DNA from: an uncultured Fusicatenibacter sp.
Lineage (GTDB): Bacteria > Bacillota > Clostridia > Lachnospirales > Lachnospiraceae
Length of the DNA: 60,056 bases
Reading direction: 5' to 3'
NCBI GenBank assembly: GCA_902493585.1
Contig: CABUPZ010000008.1
Coordinates: 1 to 60,056, forward strand
Position 1 is the first letter of the stretch, and every line of letters starts with the position of its first letter. Under the pieces are notes generated by a model. That model did not search any database, was not told the DNA's origin, and saw nothing but the letters and a program-made list of their open reading frames with translations. A program made the translations under genes and the position numbers. Below are positions 7,971 through 16,308 of this stretch, piece by piece.

Positions 7971-8542
7971 TAACTACCGCTCCTTTCCTTCATCTTCATC
8001 ACTTTTATTTTATGGGCATCCACATCAAATAATGCCATTACCGCCTCCTGAATTTCCTGGATCACCACCGGATCGTCTCCTCCCTCAGCAACCACCAGAA
8101 CCCCACGCACTGCGGGATATTCTTCTGAAACCACATAGGGAATTTCCGCGCCGCTGCCGTCCCTTTCGTAGACAGTGGATTCTTCCTGGGAAGAAGAAAC
8201 ACTCTCACTGGATTCCTCCCCGTTCTTTCGGATCTCCGAACTCTGGGAATCCGGCACGTCCTTCTCCACAATCTTTCTGTTGGTAGATTCCAGCGTCAGC
8301 GCCACCTGAACATCTCCGACACCATTCACCTGCGACAGTGTATCCGCCAGTGCCTGCTCCATCACCTCTTCCTGGCTCTGCACGCCCGAAACATCCTCCT
8401 GGCTTTCCGCCTCCACGGAAGGCTCCTCATCCCGGGAACCGGTCGGCCATAAGATCACAACCAGCAAAGCCAGCAGCAAAAGCCAGACCACAATCTGTTC
8501 CTTTTTCAGCTTCCCAAAAGCCGCCTGAAATTTTTCTTTCAT
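7970..8542 (-). CDS. spoIIIAG: Stage III sporulation protein AG
   Basis: A 190-residue protein with one N-terminal membrane span (VVWLLLLALLVVILWP) and an extracytoplasmic ring-building domain. Markers are VNGVGDVQVALTLESTNRKI, then VRGVLVVAEGGDDPVVIQEI and HKIKVMKMK. The loop between them is unusually rich in serine and glutamate (SSEIRKNGEESSESVSSSQE). SpoIIIAG forms a large ring in the outer forespore membrane as part of the SpoIIIA-SpoIIQ channel. It overlaps spoIIIAH by one base and starts a few bases after spoIIIAF. Confidence 0.93.
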   Translation of the reverse strand: MKEKFQAAFGKLKKEQIVVWLLLLALLVVILWPTGSRDEEPSVEAESQEDVSGVQSQEEVMEQALADTLSQVNGVGDVQVALTLESTNRKIVEKDVPDSQSSEIRKNGEESSESVSSSQEESTVYERDGSGAEIPYVVSEEYPAVRGVLVVAEGGDDPVVIQEIQEAVMALFDVDAHKIKVMKMKERSGS

Positions 8543-8545
8543 ACC

Positions 8546-9076
8546 CTACTCCTGCAGCTTTACTATAATATGCGCTTCCGACACCTGATAGACCTCGGAC
8601 AATTCTTTTTTCAGCTCCCTTTCTCTCTTTCCCGTCTCTTCCTCCTCCGTCTCCATGCCCGCCGTCACCTCAATCCGCTCCACCAGAATCTCACCATCCG
8701 AACCGTCTCCGATGGAAACATCCACCTCCATAGGTTCCATCCCTTTTCCCTCAAGAAACGTCACAATCTGATTTTCAATCTCCCCCTCATAAGCCCCATA
8801 CAGCACTTCCTGCTGTATACCGTCAATCTGGATCTGACTCTCCTCCATTCCCCGGATTTCTTCCTCCAGTGTCAGCCTCCCAAGCATATCCTCCAGCTCA
8901 CTCTCAAGATTTCCCAACGCCAGGATCGGTCTGCAAAGCACCACCACCATCACAAGTCCCAGGAAAAACTGCACATACTTCCGATATTTTGCCTCCGGCA
9001 GAATATTCAGGACCGCTGTCATCAAAATAAAAAACGCCGCCACATCCCGCAGCCACCCGTAAATTCCGTCAATCAC
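8546..9076 (-). CDS. spoIIIAF: Stage III sporulation protein AF
   Basis: A 176-residue protein with two membrane spans in the first 50 residues (DVAAFFILMTAVLNILPEAKY and YVQFFLGLVMVVVLCRPIL; these are the family signature) and a soluble C-terminal ring-building-type domain ending EVYQVSEAHIIVKLQE. It belongs to the mother-cell SpoIIIA complex. The start codon is GTG with GGAGG six bases upstream. The gene lies 12 bases after spoIIIAE and 3 bases before spoIIIAG. Confidence 0.92.
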   Translation of the reverse strand: MIDGIYGWLRDVAAFFILMTAVLNILPEAKYRKYVQFFLGLVMVVVLCRPILALGNLESELEDMLGRLTLEEEIRGMEESQIQIDGIQQEVLYGAYEGEIENQIVTFLEGKGMEPMEVDVSIGDGSDGEILVERIEVTAGMETEEEETGKRERELKKELSEVYQVSEAHIIVKLQE

Positions 9077-9088
9077 CTTGCTCCTCCC

Positions 9089-10336
9089 TCACGAAAAAGA
9101 CCCTGCCAGGATTGCGATCGTCAGCAAAAACAACATCTCCACCGTCAGCAGCACTTTCAGCAGAAGCCCATATCCTTTCCCCACCGTTGCCAGGCAGTTA
9201 CAGATCCTTTTGTCGCACACCGGCTGAGAAAAAGCTGCCAGTACCCGGTACGCCAGCCCTGTCACCAGTAGCTCCAGAACCGGATACAGCCCCGCCAGCA
9301 CCAGCACAAGGATCGCCGTCACTCCAAAGCAGTTCCGTATGAGCACCGCCGATCCGATCACCATTTCCGTCACCGCATTCACCGCGTTTCCCACGCCCGG
9401 GATCGCGCCTGCCGTTTTTCCAAGGAGTGTCCTGCGGAAGGCGTCCAGCGCCGGAGCGATCAGACTGCGGACGATCTGAAGCCCCACCAGGATTCCGAGG
9501 GACGTTTTCAGCGCCCATTCAATTCCTGTTTCCAGCAGTTCCGTCATATGAGAGAGAAATTCTTCCTTGCTCAGATGGTTAATCATCGCCAGCAAAACAT
9601 AAATATGTGTCGCCGGAAGGATCACCGTCACCATCAGTCCTTCCACCGCTCCGATGACAACCAGCACAATCTGATAAAACATCGCGGCAGTGGATGCCCC
9701 GTTGGCGGCAGCTACCGTCAGATAATAGGCGGGTGTCAGTACTTTCATAAATTCCACCAGACCCTGGATCGTCGCTGTCAGATTCTGACTCACCGACTGG
9801 AAAGCTCCCACCAGCAGCACAAACACCAGCAGATAGACCACATAAAAGCTTGTCTCCCACAGCTGGCCCTCGGAAAACAGTCCGGAAAGGTTGGACAGAA
9901 ACGCACAGGCAAGTACAAGAACGATCAGCTGCACAAGGATCTTTTTCTGACCTTCCATGGTTCCCGTAAGGACCTGACCGATCAATGCTCCCAGCGTATC
10001 CGCACTCAGGTCCTCCTCCCCGCTCATCAGTCGTTCCAGCATTTCCGTAAAGGAGAAATCCGTACTCTCCAGCAGCCCGTCCACCGCCTGTTCAATCTCC
10101 GCCAGATCCATTTCCGACAGCAGTTCCTGTTCCAGCTCTTCCTGGGTCTGGGCGGATGTTGTTGTCTGCGTCTGGGTAGATGCCTCCGCAGTTGTCCCCG
10201 AAACCATCAGCAGAAACAAAACAGTCAGAAAGAGAAAAAATAGTATTCTGTTATTATGTCTGCCGGTTCTTCCCGCTTCTTTCCAAAAGCACCTTCCAGC
10301 CAATGTCCAGTCCTTTTTCCTTTCTCTCCCTTTCAT
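9089..10336 (-). CDS. spoIIIAE: Stage III sporulation protein AE
   Basis: A 415-residue polytopic membrane protein. A hydrophobic signal/anchor at residues about 30-50 (ILFFLFLTVLFLLMVSGTTA) is followed by a Thr/Gln-rich segment and then by about seven membrane helices, with typical text such as FMKVLTPAYYLTVAAANG and GKTAGAIPGVGNAVNAVTEM. It is the largest membrane subunit of the SpoIIIA channel complex. Its ATG overlaps the stop of spoIIIAD (ATGA), arguing for translational coupling; longer upstream readings were rejected for that reason. Confidence 0.93.
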   Translation of the reverse strand: MKGRERKKDWTLAGRCFWKEAGRTGRHNNRILFFLFLTVLFLLMVSGTTAEASTQTQTTTSAQTQEELEQELLSEMDLAEIEQAVDGLLESTDFSFTEMLERLMSGEEDLSADTLGALIGQVLTGTMEGQKKILVQLIVLVLACAFLSNLSGLFSEGQLWETSFYVVYLLVFVLLVGAFQSVSQNLTATIQGLVEFMKVLTPAYYLTVAAANGASTAAMFYQIVLVVIGAVEGLMVTVILPATHIYVLLAMINHLSKEEFLSHMTELLETGIEWALKTSLGILVGLQIVRSLIAPALDAFRRTLLGKTAGAIPGVGNAVNAVTEMVIGSAVLIRNCFGVTAILVLVLAGLYPVLELLVTGLAYRVLAAFSQPVCDKRICNCLATVGKGYGLLLKVLLTVEMLFLLTIAILAGSFS

Positions 10337-10719
10337 GCCAGAAAACCATAGACCGTGTCCAGCAGCGCCAGCAGCACCGGCATGCTCAGCGCAAGGATTG
10401 AAAGCTTGGAAAAAAGCTCGATCTGCCCTGCAATGGATGAATAGCCGGCATCCTTGCACAGCCCCGCCCCGAGCTGTCCGATATAGGTGATCCCTATCAT
10501 TTTCAGCAGCGTATTCAGGTACGTGGTATCCACAGGCAGATACTCCTTCATCCGCTGCAGCATTTCCATCAGATAATTCAGTTTGCCGGAAGCTCCCAGC
10601 AGCAGGCAGATCCCTGTCGCAAGGCTGACATAGAGGGCATACTCCGGACGCACTTCCTTCAGAATCATGGCAAGCAAAAGTCCCGCCGCCCCGATCAATA
10701 CAAACCGTATCACATCCAT
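10333..10719 (-). CDS. spoIIIAD: Stage III sporulation protein AD
   Basis: A 128-residue membrane protein with four hydrophobic segments, beginning MDVIRFVLIGAAGLLLAMIL. The family markers are LLKMIGITYIGQLGAGLCKDAG followed by SIAGQIELFSKL and SILALSMPVLLALLDTV. It is the partner of SpoIIIAC in the membrane part of the channel. The start is fixed by GGAGG six bases upstream; it begins 10 bases after the spoIIIAC stop. Confidence 0.92.
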   Translation of the reverse strand: MDVIRFVLIGAAGLLLAMILKEVRPEYALYVSLATGICLLLGASGKLNYLMEMLQRMKEYLPVDTTYLNTLLKMIGITYIGQLGAGLCKDAGYSSIAGQIELFSKLSILALSMPVLLALLDTVYGFLA

Positions 10720-10729
10720 CTTATCCCTC

Positions 10730-10924
10730 CTACAAGGAAAACAGCCTCCTGATATTCTCGAACAGGTCATAGATATAGGGCAGTATCCAGAACAGCACCA
10801 CGATCAGCCCTGCCAGACTGGTCAGAAACGCCTGTTCCTCCCGCCCGCTGTGTTTGAGCACCTGGCAGAGTACCGACACCAGAATCCCCACGGCTCCGAT
10901 TTTGAAAATAATTCCTACCTCCAC
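10730..10924 (-). CDS. spoIIIAC: Stage III sporulation protein AC
   Basis: A 64-residue protein with two membrane helices, matching the small size of SpoIIIAC in other spore formers. Text: IIFKIGAVGILVSVLCQVLK, then LTSLAGLIVVLFWILPYIYD. The start codon is GTG with GGAGG eight bases before it. It sits 17 bases after spoIIIAB. Confidence 0.9.
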   Translation of the reverse strand: MEVGIIFKIGAVGILVSVLCQVLKHSGREEQAFLTSLAGLIVVLFWILPYIYDLFENIRRLFSL

Positions 10925-10941
10925 CCAAGTGTCCTCCTCTG

Positions 10942-11460
10942 TTATGCCAGAAAAATCACAAGAAACAGACCGCCCGCAACCCCAAGACTCTGATACAGCT
11001 TCTTCTGGGCGGGCAGCCCTTCTTTCAGTTCACCGATCTTCTGCGCCAGCGTCTCATCAAAACTTTTCAGCGTGGACAGCTGCATCTCTTTGTCAAGATA
11101 ACCCAGCATCGCTCCAAATTGTTTCCATTCCTCACGGTCTTCCCTGGAAAGACGCGTCTCCTTCAGGTGACACTCTGTATTCCGCGCAAAAATCTCTGCA
11201 AAGGAATCGCCGTCGTATCGCTGCATATCCACCGAAAGATCCTGGAGAAAATCCCGGTAAGGAGCTTCCAGTTTGCCGCCGATCCGGTAAAAAGCCTCCG
11301 GCAGCGGCGTCCCTGCATAAGAGATCTCCCCTTTCAGAAGCCGCAGGATCTTCCTCAGCGAAAGAAGATCTTTCACCCTTCCGGACAGCGCCTGGCTCTT
11401 GACAAATCCAAGTCCCGCACAGGAAACTGCGATCAGAGCCAGGGCTGCGGCCCGGATCAT
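10942..11460 (-). CDS. spoIIIAB: Stage III sporulation protein AB
   Basis: A 172-residue protein with a hydrophobic helix at each end (AAALALIAVSCAGLGFV and SLGVAGGLFLVIFLA) and a soluble helical middle carrying the family's LLKGEISYAGTPLPEAF. The fold is that of type II secretion GspF-like subunits, in keeping with the secretion-system character of the SpoIIIA complex. It overlaps the end of spoIIIAA by four bases (ATGA). Confidence 0.92.
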   Translation of the reverse strand: MIRAAALALIAVSCAGLGFVKSQALSGRVKDLLSLRKILRLLKGEISYAGTPLPEAFYRIGGKLEAPYRDFLQDLSVDMQRYDGDSFAEIFARNTECHLKETRLSREDREEWKQFGAMLGYLDKEMQLSTLKSFDETLAQKIGELKEGLPAQKKLYQSLGVAGGLFLVIFLA

Positions 11461-12425
11461 ACCGTCACCTCCCTGTGGTAAAGGGTTGTGCCTCTCCCGT
11501 CGAAAATCGCCTGGACACTTCCCGCTCTCGGAGTTCCCACCAGCACCACATACCGCTCAAACACATGCTCATCCACCAAACGAGAGAGCAGCGGCTTTTT
11601 CATCACATCCTCCATGGAAGTCCCATGTACCGTGGCAAGAATCTTGCACCCGCAGTTGATCACAGCTTCCAGCGCACGGATATCCTCGCTGGTGCCAATC
11701 TCATCCACTGCCACCACCTCCGGCGACATGGAACGGATCAACATCATCATGCCTTCCGCTTTCGGACAGCAGTCCAGTACGTCAGTGCGGATCCCCACAT
11801 CGTTCTGTGCCACACCCAGATAGCAGCCGGCGATCTCACTTCTCTCATCGACGACTCCCACCGTCAGTCCCGGCCGGTCCTTCGTGCCGTCCGAAATCTG
11901 CCGGATGATATCCCGAAGCAGCGTCGTTTTCCCGCAGCGGGGCGCAGAGACGATCAGGGTATGACAGAAACTCCCCTGCTTCATCAGATACGGCATCACC
12001 TTGTCCGCACATCCCTTCTGCTGATGCGCCACCCTCACATTGATACAGGAGATATGGCGGATTCCCCGGACTTTTTCATTTTCCAGCACTGCCTTTCCGG
12101 CAATGCCGACTCTGTGCCCTCCCTGAACCGTCAGAAATCCCTGACGGAGCTCTTCCTCGTATGCATACAGTGAATAATTTCCTATGTATTCCATAGTTTC
12201 TCTGACATCCTCCGCCTGAATCTGATATCCTTTTTCCGCTTCTGTGGAAAGGGTTCCCTCTTCTGTAACAAAGAACTCTTCTCCGGCATAGACCAGCAGC
12301 AGCGGGCTGTGCACCCGCAGACGGATCTCATAGACATTTGCCATGTCCAGTGTAGCGCGCTCCATGATCCTGCGCACTTTTCCGGAGAAGAGCCGGATCA
12401 GTTCTTCGTGTTCCAATATGCTCAC
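11457..12425 (-). CDS. spoIIIAA: Stage III sporulation protein AA (ATPase)
   Basis: A 322-residue ATPase, first gene of the operon. It has VYEIRLRVHSPLLLV near residue 32, a Walker A-like loop SAPRCGKTTLLRD (about 160-172), and Walker B VVAVDEIGT. SpoIIIAA is the cytoplasmic motor of the mother-cell complex and resembles secretion ATPases (GspE/VirB11). The start is a GTG at 12425 with only a weak GAAGTAAGAG upstream; it places the EIRLR motif at the usual distance from the N-terminus. Operon transcription by sigma-E in the mother cell is established in relatives; no convincing sigma-E promoter was placed here. Confidence 0.94.
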   Translation of the reverse strand: MSILEHEELIRLFSGKVRRIMERATLDMANVYEIRLRVHSPLLLVYAGEEFFVTEEGTLSTEAEKGYQIQAEDVRETMEYIGNYSLYAYEEELRQGFLTVQGGHRVGIAGKAVLENEKVRGIRHISCINVRVAHQQKGCADKVMPYLMKQGSFCHTLIVSAPRCGKTTLLRDIIRQISDGTKDRPGLTVGVVDERSEIAGCYLGVAQNDVGIRTDVLDCCPKAEGMMMLIRSMSPEVVAVDEIGTSEDIRALEAVINCGCKILATVHGTSMEDVMKKPLLSRLVDEHVFERYVVLVGTPRAGSVQAIFDGRGTTLYHREVTV

Positions 12426-12508
12426 CTCTTACTTCAATATATGGACACGCTGCTGTTTTTATGAACATTTTCAGAACGTAGGGAGCATCGGACCGCCGTC
12501 GGAACATG

Positions 12509-12555
12509 AAAAGAGCGCGCCGGAACCTGCATTTCTGCAGAATACCGACGCGCTC
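12509..12555 (-). terminator. Terminator after the phosphopantetheinyl transferase gene
   Basis: On the minus strand GAGCGCGTCGG pairs with CCGGCGCGCTC, with an inner CTGCAG/CTGCAG-type pairing, followed by TTTTCATG. The stem begins at the stop codon of the gene ending at 12554. Confidence 0.75.
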
Positions 12556-13129
12556 AGAATATCCACTGAATTTCTATCTCTTCCGGTTTTCCGGTCCACA
12601 CCGCTCCCTGATACCCCGGCATGGGCTCAAACCAGCGGCAGAAACCTTCCTTGTTTTCCTTTCCAATGCTTTTCGGCAGGGCGGTGCCCAGCCACTTTGC
12701 ATAGCTTTCTTCTTTCGTCCAGATCTGATAGAAAACCTTTTCCCTCTCTGTCTCTTCTGTCTGCCTCAGAAGTTCTCTGTCCGCTTTCGTATAAAACCGA
12801 TCTGCCATTCGGAAATAATCCGCCGCGGCACATTGCTGGATATCCAGCCCCAGAGGCTCCCCGCTGAATCCACAGGCAGCCAGACTGCCGGAATGGCTGA
12901 TATTAAAATGAATCTCAGAATGACGGACAAGAAACGGCTTGCCGCAGGCATTCCGTTCTGTTGCAAGCTCTCTATTCTTCTCTTCCCCGCTGTCCCACCG
13001 GACGCCGAACCACTGACTGACTCCCTGTGCCAGCAGCTCTTTTCCTGCGTCGGACAGCCATTGTGCCTGTTCTTTTTTTGTAAGCCCGCTCCATCCTGTC
13101 CCTGCCTGTGTGATCAAAATCTTTATCAT
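12554..13129 (-). CDS. 4'-phosphopantetheinyl transferase (Sfp family)
   Basis: A 191-residue protein with the Sfp-type signature: a substrate-contacting HFNISHSGS, the magnesium-binding LGLDIQ, and WTKEESYAKW. These enzymes move phosphopantetheine from coenzyme A to a serine of carrier proteins. The length, under 230 residues, is short for Sfp; no carrier-protein or NRPS/PKS gene is nearby, so the client is unknown. The start ATG overlaps the stop of the MATE gene (ATGA), so the two are translationally coupled. Confidence 0.85.
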   Translation of the reverse strand: MIKILITQAGTGWSGLTKKEQAQWLSDAGKELLAQGVSQWFGVRWDSGEEKNRELATERNACGKPFLVRHSEIHFNISHSGSLAACGFSGEPLGLDIQQCAAADYFRMADRFYTKADRELLRQTEETEREKVFYQIWTKEESYAKWLGTALPKSIGKENKEGFCRWFEPMPGYQGAVWTGKPEEIEIQWIF

Positions 13130-14514
13130 TGCGATTTCCCTTTTTCTTCGCTTTTTGTTTTTTCGTTCTTTTTCAATTCCGGCATGACCGTACAGAGCAT
13201 GGTCACGAAGCATGCCGTTCCACCGATGAAATTGGAGATGGGTTCCGCCAGAAAAACACCCATCACTCCAAGCCCTCCGATTCTTGGCAGGATCAGGGTC
13301 AGCGGCACGACGATCACCACTTTACGAAGCAGTGAGAAAAAGACCGCAAATTTTGCTTTTCCAAGGGCGGTAAACGCATTCTGTCCCGCGAACTGCAACG
13401 CCATCATAAAGAATCCGAAGAAGTATACATGCATCGCCGGAACGGCTGCTTCCATCAATTCCGGTTCCCGATTGAAGATTCCAATAAAGAACCGTGGCCA
13501 CAGAAACATCATCCCCCAGATGACCAGTGTATAAATGATACAGACAGCCGCCACAAACCAGATACCCTGCCGTACCTTTTTATACTCTTTCTCTCCGTAA
13601 TTGAAACTGAGCACCGGAGAGGCGCCGCTGGTCAGTCCGTTTGCCGGTGTCTGAGCGATCTCCCGGATGGAATTCAGGATTGTCATGATACTGATATACA
13701 GGTCGCCTCCGAACTGCTGCAGGGTAGCATTGCATGCCACCTGCACCAGGCTGTTGGTGAAAGACATCACGAAGGAAGACAGGCCCAGCGCCGTGATGTT
13801 TTTCACCCGCGTCGGGGAAAGCTTCATGGAACTCCGTTTCAGACGCAGCACCGCCTGGCTGCCGGTGAGAAATTTTAACACCCACACGGCGGAACATGCC
13901 TGAGAGATCACTGTGGCAGTCGCCGCGCCGCGCACTCCCAGATCAAACACAAAAATGAAGATTGGATCCAGGACAATATTGATGAGCGCTCCCAGAAACA
14001 CCGTCAGCATTCCGATCCTCGGAAATCCCTGACTGTTAATATAAGGATTCATTCCCAGCGCGATCATCACCGGGATCGTGCCGAGCAGGTAGATCGTCAT
14101 ATAATCTGCCGCATATTGATACGTCACATCGCTGGCTCCGAACAGATACAGGATCGGTTTATGAAATACCAGCCCGACGGTCATCAGGACTACACCGGAC
14201 ACCAATAGCATCGCAAAGGCATTTCCCATGATCCGCTCTGCTTCTTCCTCCTCCCCGGCGCCCCGGGCAATCCCGCACAGAGGCGCCGCGCCGCCGAACA
14301 GATTGGTAAACGCAGTTACCATCATGATGATCGGAAAGCAGAGCCCCAGCCCTCCCAGCGCCAGCTGTCCCACTTCAGGGATCATTCCTATATAAATCCT
14401 GTCCACAATATTATAAAGAAGATTCAAAAGCTGCGCCGCGACCATCGGTATCGCAACTTCCATAATATTTCTTTTTACACTTCCCTTTGAAAAATCCGTC
14501 TGATGAACCTGCAT
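13126..14514 (-). CDS. MATE family efflux transporter
   Basis: A 462-residue membrane protein with twelve hydrophobic segments and the MATE opening IPMVAAQLLNLLYNIVDRIYIG, split here as IPMVAAQLLNLLYNIV plus DRIYIG. The repeat-half features FPIIMMVTAFTNLFGGAAP and FVMSFTNSLVQVACNA are also typical. MATE proteins export cationic drugs or metabolites using sodium or proton gradients. AAGGAG eight bases before the ATG fixes the start. Coupling to a phosphopantetheinyl transferase is unusual and might point to export of a small secondary product, but nothing else supports that. Confidence 0.88.
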   Translation of the reverse strand: MQVHQTDFSKGSVKRNIMEVAIPMVAAQLLNLLYNIVDRIYIGMIPEVGQLALGGLGLCFPIIMMVTAFTNLFGGAAPLCGIARGAGEEEEAERIMGNAFAMLLVSGVVLMTVGLVFHKPILYLFGASDVTYQYAADYMTIYLLGTIPVMIALGMNPYINSQGFPRIGMLTVFLGALINIVLDPIFIFVFDLGVRGAATATVISQACSAVWVLKFLTGSQAVLRLKRSSMKLSPTRVKNITALGLSSFVMSFTNSLVQVACNATLQQFGGDLYISIMTILNSIREIAQTPANGLTSGASPVLSFNYGEKEYKKVRQGIWFVAAVCIIYTLVIWGMMFLWPRFFIGIFNREPELMEAAVPAMHVYFFGFFMMALQFAGQNAFTALGKAKFAVFFSLLRKVVIVVPLTLILPRIGGLGVMGVFLAEPISNFIGGTACFVTMLCTVMPELKKNEKTKSEEKGKSQ

Positions 14515-14674
14515 GTTTCTTTCTCCTTCGCGCTCTCCTGCCGCAGATGAGGCAATCCTCCCTTTTTCTCCCGGCTTTTCTGATTTTTTTATTATAACTT
14601 CTTTATTTTCAAGATGCAAGTTTTATACTTTTTTAAGATTTTCTTTTGGAAAGAATTGAAATTTCTCCGGTAAT

Positions 14675-14697
14675 ATGCTACAGTTGGTAGGTAGCAT
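14675..14697 (+). promoter_or_regulatory. Leader hairpin 1 of the purine permease
   Basis: ATGCTAC at 14675-14681 pairs with GTAGCAT at 14691-14697, loop of nine bases. It lies in the 309-base gap between the divergent MATE and NCS2 genes and would be in the NCS2 leader. It does not match a riboswitch class that I can recognise. Confidence 0.45.
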
Positions 14698-14739
14698 TCT
14701 GAAAAAGTGTCATATTTATGCAAATAGAGCAATAGTTAC

Positions 14740-14785
14740 AAAAGACGGCAGGAGATTCACCACGAAACCCTGCCGCCGTTCTTTT
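14740..14785 (+). terminator. Attenuator-like hairpin in the purine permease leader
   Basis: AAAAGACGGCAGG at 14740-14752 pairs with CCTGCCGCCGTTCTTTT at 14769-14785 (one base bulged). There is no rightward gene upstream for it to terminate, so a hairpin of this strength 40 bases before the NCS2 start suggests transcription attenuation in the leader. Confidence 0.5.
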
Positions 14786-14823
14786 GCGGAATGAACACTA
14801 ATCTAATCTGGAGGTCTATTCTC

Positions 14824-16200
14824 ATGGAAAAGTTTTTTAAACTGAAAGAAAACAACACCACCGTCTCCACAGAGATCACCGCCGGCATCACGACCTTTTT
14901 TGCGATGGCGTATATTATCGCCGTCAACCCGTCCGTGCTGTCTGCGACCGGAATGGAATGGGGCGCTGTTTTTCTTGCAACGATCATCGCCGCCATTATC
15001 GGTACACTGATCATGGGACTTTTTGCCAATGTTCCTTATGCTCAGGCGCCCGGTATGGGACTGAACGCCTTCTTTACCTATACGGTATGCTTCGGTCTTG
15101 GATTCACCTGGCAGCAGGCCATGTCGATGGTATTCATCTGCGGTCTGCTCAACATCCTGATCACCGTAACGAAAGTGCGTAAAATGATCATCAAGGCGAT
15201 CCCGAAATCCCTGCAGCTGGCGATCAGCGGCGGTATCGGCGCTTTCATCGCGTATCTCGGTTTCCTGAACGTAGGTATGATCCAGTTCAGCCCGGATGAG
15301 ACCCAGCCTGCCCTGGCAGTTCCTGGAATCGCATCCTTCAACACACCTGTGCTTTGGGTCTTCCTGATCGGTCTTGTTCTTGCCATTGTTCTGACCGTCA
15401 AAAATGTCCGCGGCGGAATCCTGATCGCAATCGTAGTGACGACCATCGTCGGAATCCCGTTTGGAGTGACAAAGCTGGGAGACAGCATCAGTTTTATGGA
15501 TGCGGCATCCGCCCTTCCGACCACTTTTGGCGCGATCTTCACCGCAGAGGGTATTCCGTCTCTGTTTTCCGACGTATCCAGACTCCCGGTGGTATTGATC
15601 ACGATCTTCGCCTTCTCCATGTCCGATACTTTTGATACCCTGGGAACGTTCCTTGGTACCGGAAGAAAGAGCGGTATTTTCAGTGAAGAAGACGAGCTTG
15701 CCCTGGAGCACACCAATGGCTTCAAATCCAAAATGGACAAGGCACTGTTTGCCGACGCGACGGCAACTTCCATCGGCGCCATCTTCGGTACTTCCAACAC
15801 GACGACCTATGTGGAGAGTGCTGCCGGCATCGCCGCGGGAGGGCGCACCGGACTTACCTCCGTTGTCACTGCCATCTGTTTTGCACTGAGTGCTTTTCTT
15901 GCGCCTCTGGTCAGTGCCATTCCGTCCGCTGCTACCGCTCCGGTACTGGTGATCGTCGGATGTATGATGGTTTCCTCTTTCCGGGATATTGACTGGAACG
16001 ATCTGTCCGAAGCGATCCCTGCATTCTTTGCCGGAATCTTCATGGCGTTCTGTTACAGCATCTCCTACGGTATCGCTACCGGATTTATCTCCTACTGCAT
16101 CGTAAAGGTCTGCAAAAAGGAGACAAAAGACATCCATCCGGTCATCGTTGTGGTGTCCCTGCTGTTCATCCTGAACTTCGTGCTGCAGGCAATCATCTGA
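14824..16200 (+). CDS. NCS2 family purine/nucleobase permease (PbuG/GhxP type)
   Basis: A 458-residue transporter with about 12-14 membrane segments. It opens FFKLKENNTTVSTEITAGIT followed by TFFAMAYIIAVNP, and has YAQAPGMGLNAFFTYTVC, the NCS2-AzgA signature. The later GIFSEEDELALEHTNGFKSK and GTSNTTTYVESAAGIAAGGR blocks are also typical. AzgA-like members import adenine, guanine or hypoxanthine with protons. The chosen ATG has GGAGG nine bases upstream. The leader contains two hairpins, suggesting purine-responsive control. Purine nucleoside phosphorylase is 8 kb away. Confidence 0.92.
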   Translation: MEKFFKLKENNTTVSTEITAGITTFFAMAYIIAVNPSVLSATGMEWGAVFLATIIAAIIGTLIMGLFANVPYAQAPGMGLNAFFTYTVCFGLGFTWQQAMSMVFICGLLNILITVTKVRKMIIKAIPKSLQLAISGGIGAFIAYLGFLNVGMIQFSPDETQPALAVPGIASFNTPVLWVFLIGLVLAIVLTVKNVRGGILIAIVVTTIVGIPFGVTKLGDSISFMDAASALPTTFGAIFTAEGIPSLFSDVSRLPVVLITIFAFSMSDTFDTLGTFLGTGRKSGIFSEEDELALEHTNGFKSKMDKALFADATATSIGAIFGTSNTTTYVESAAGIAAGGRTGLTSVVTAICFALSAFLAPLVSAIPSAATAPVLVIVGCMMVSSFRDIDWNDLSEAIPAFFAGIFMAFCYSISYGIATGFISYCIVKVCKKETKDIHPVIVVVSLLFILNFVLQAII

Positions 16201-16236
16201 TCCGCAGTTTTGACCCAATGATTTTGTAAAAATTCA

Positions 16237-16287
16237 AACGAGGGTGTTCCAAAAGCAAAAAACTTTTGGAACACCCTCGTTTTTTTC
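16237..16287 (+). terminator. Strong intrinsic terminator of the NCS2 permease gene
   Basis: CGAGGGTGTTCCAAAAG and CTTTTGGAACACCCTCG form a perfect 17-pair stem around a short A-rich loop, followed by seven T. It ends just before the convergent gene at 16309. Confidence 0.95.
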
Positions 16288-16308
16288 AGCCGCTGAACCG
16301 ACAGCGGA

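Noticed and set aside
12436..12465. Sigma-E-like promoter (TTCATAAA, 14 bases, CATATATT) upstream of spoIIIAA
   Set aside because: The fit is attractive, but the transcription start would fall about four bases before the GTG start and beyond the ribosome site, so it cannot serve this gene as placed.
14803..16218. A long open frame antisense to the NCS2 permease
   Set aside because: Composition (Gly, Asp, Arg rich) is that of an antisense shadow; the plus-strand permease is certain.
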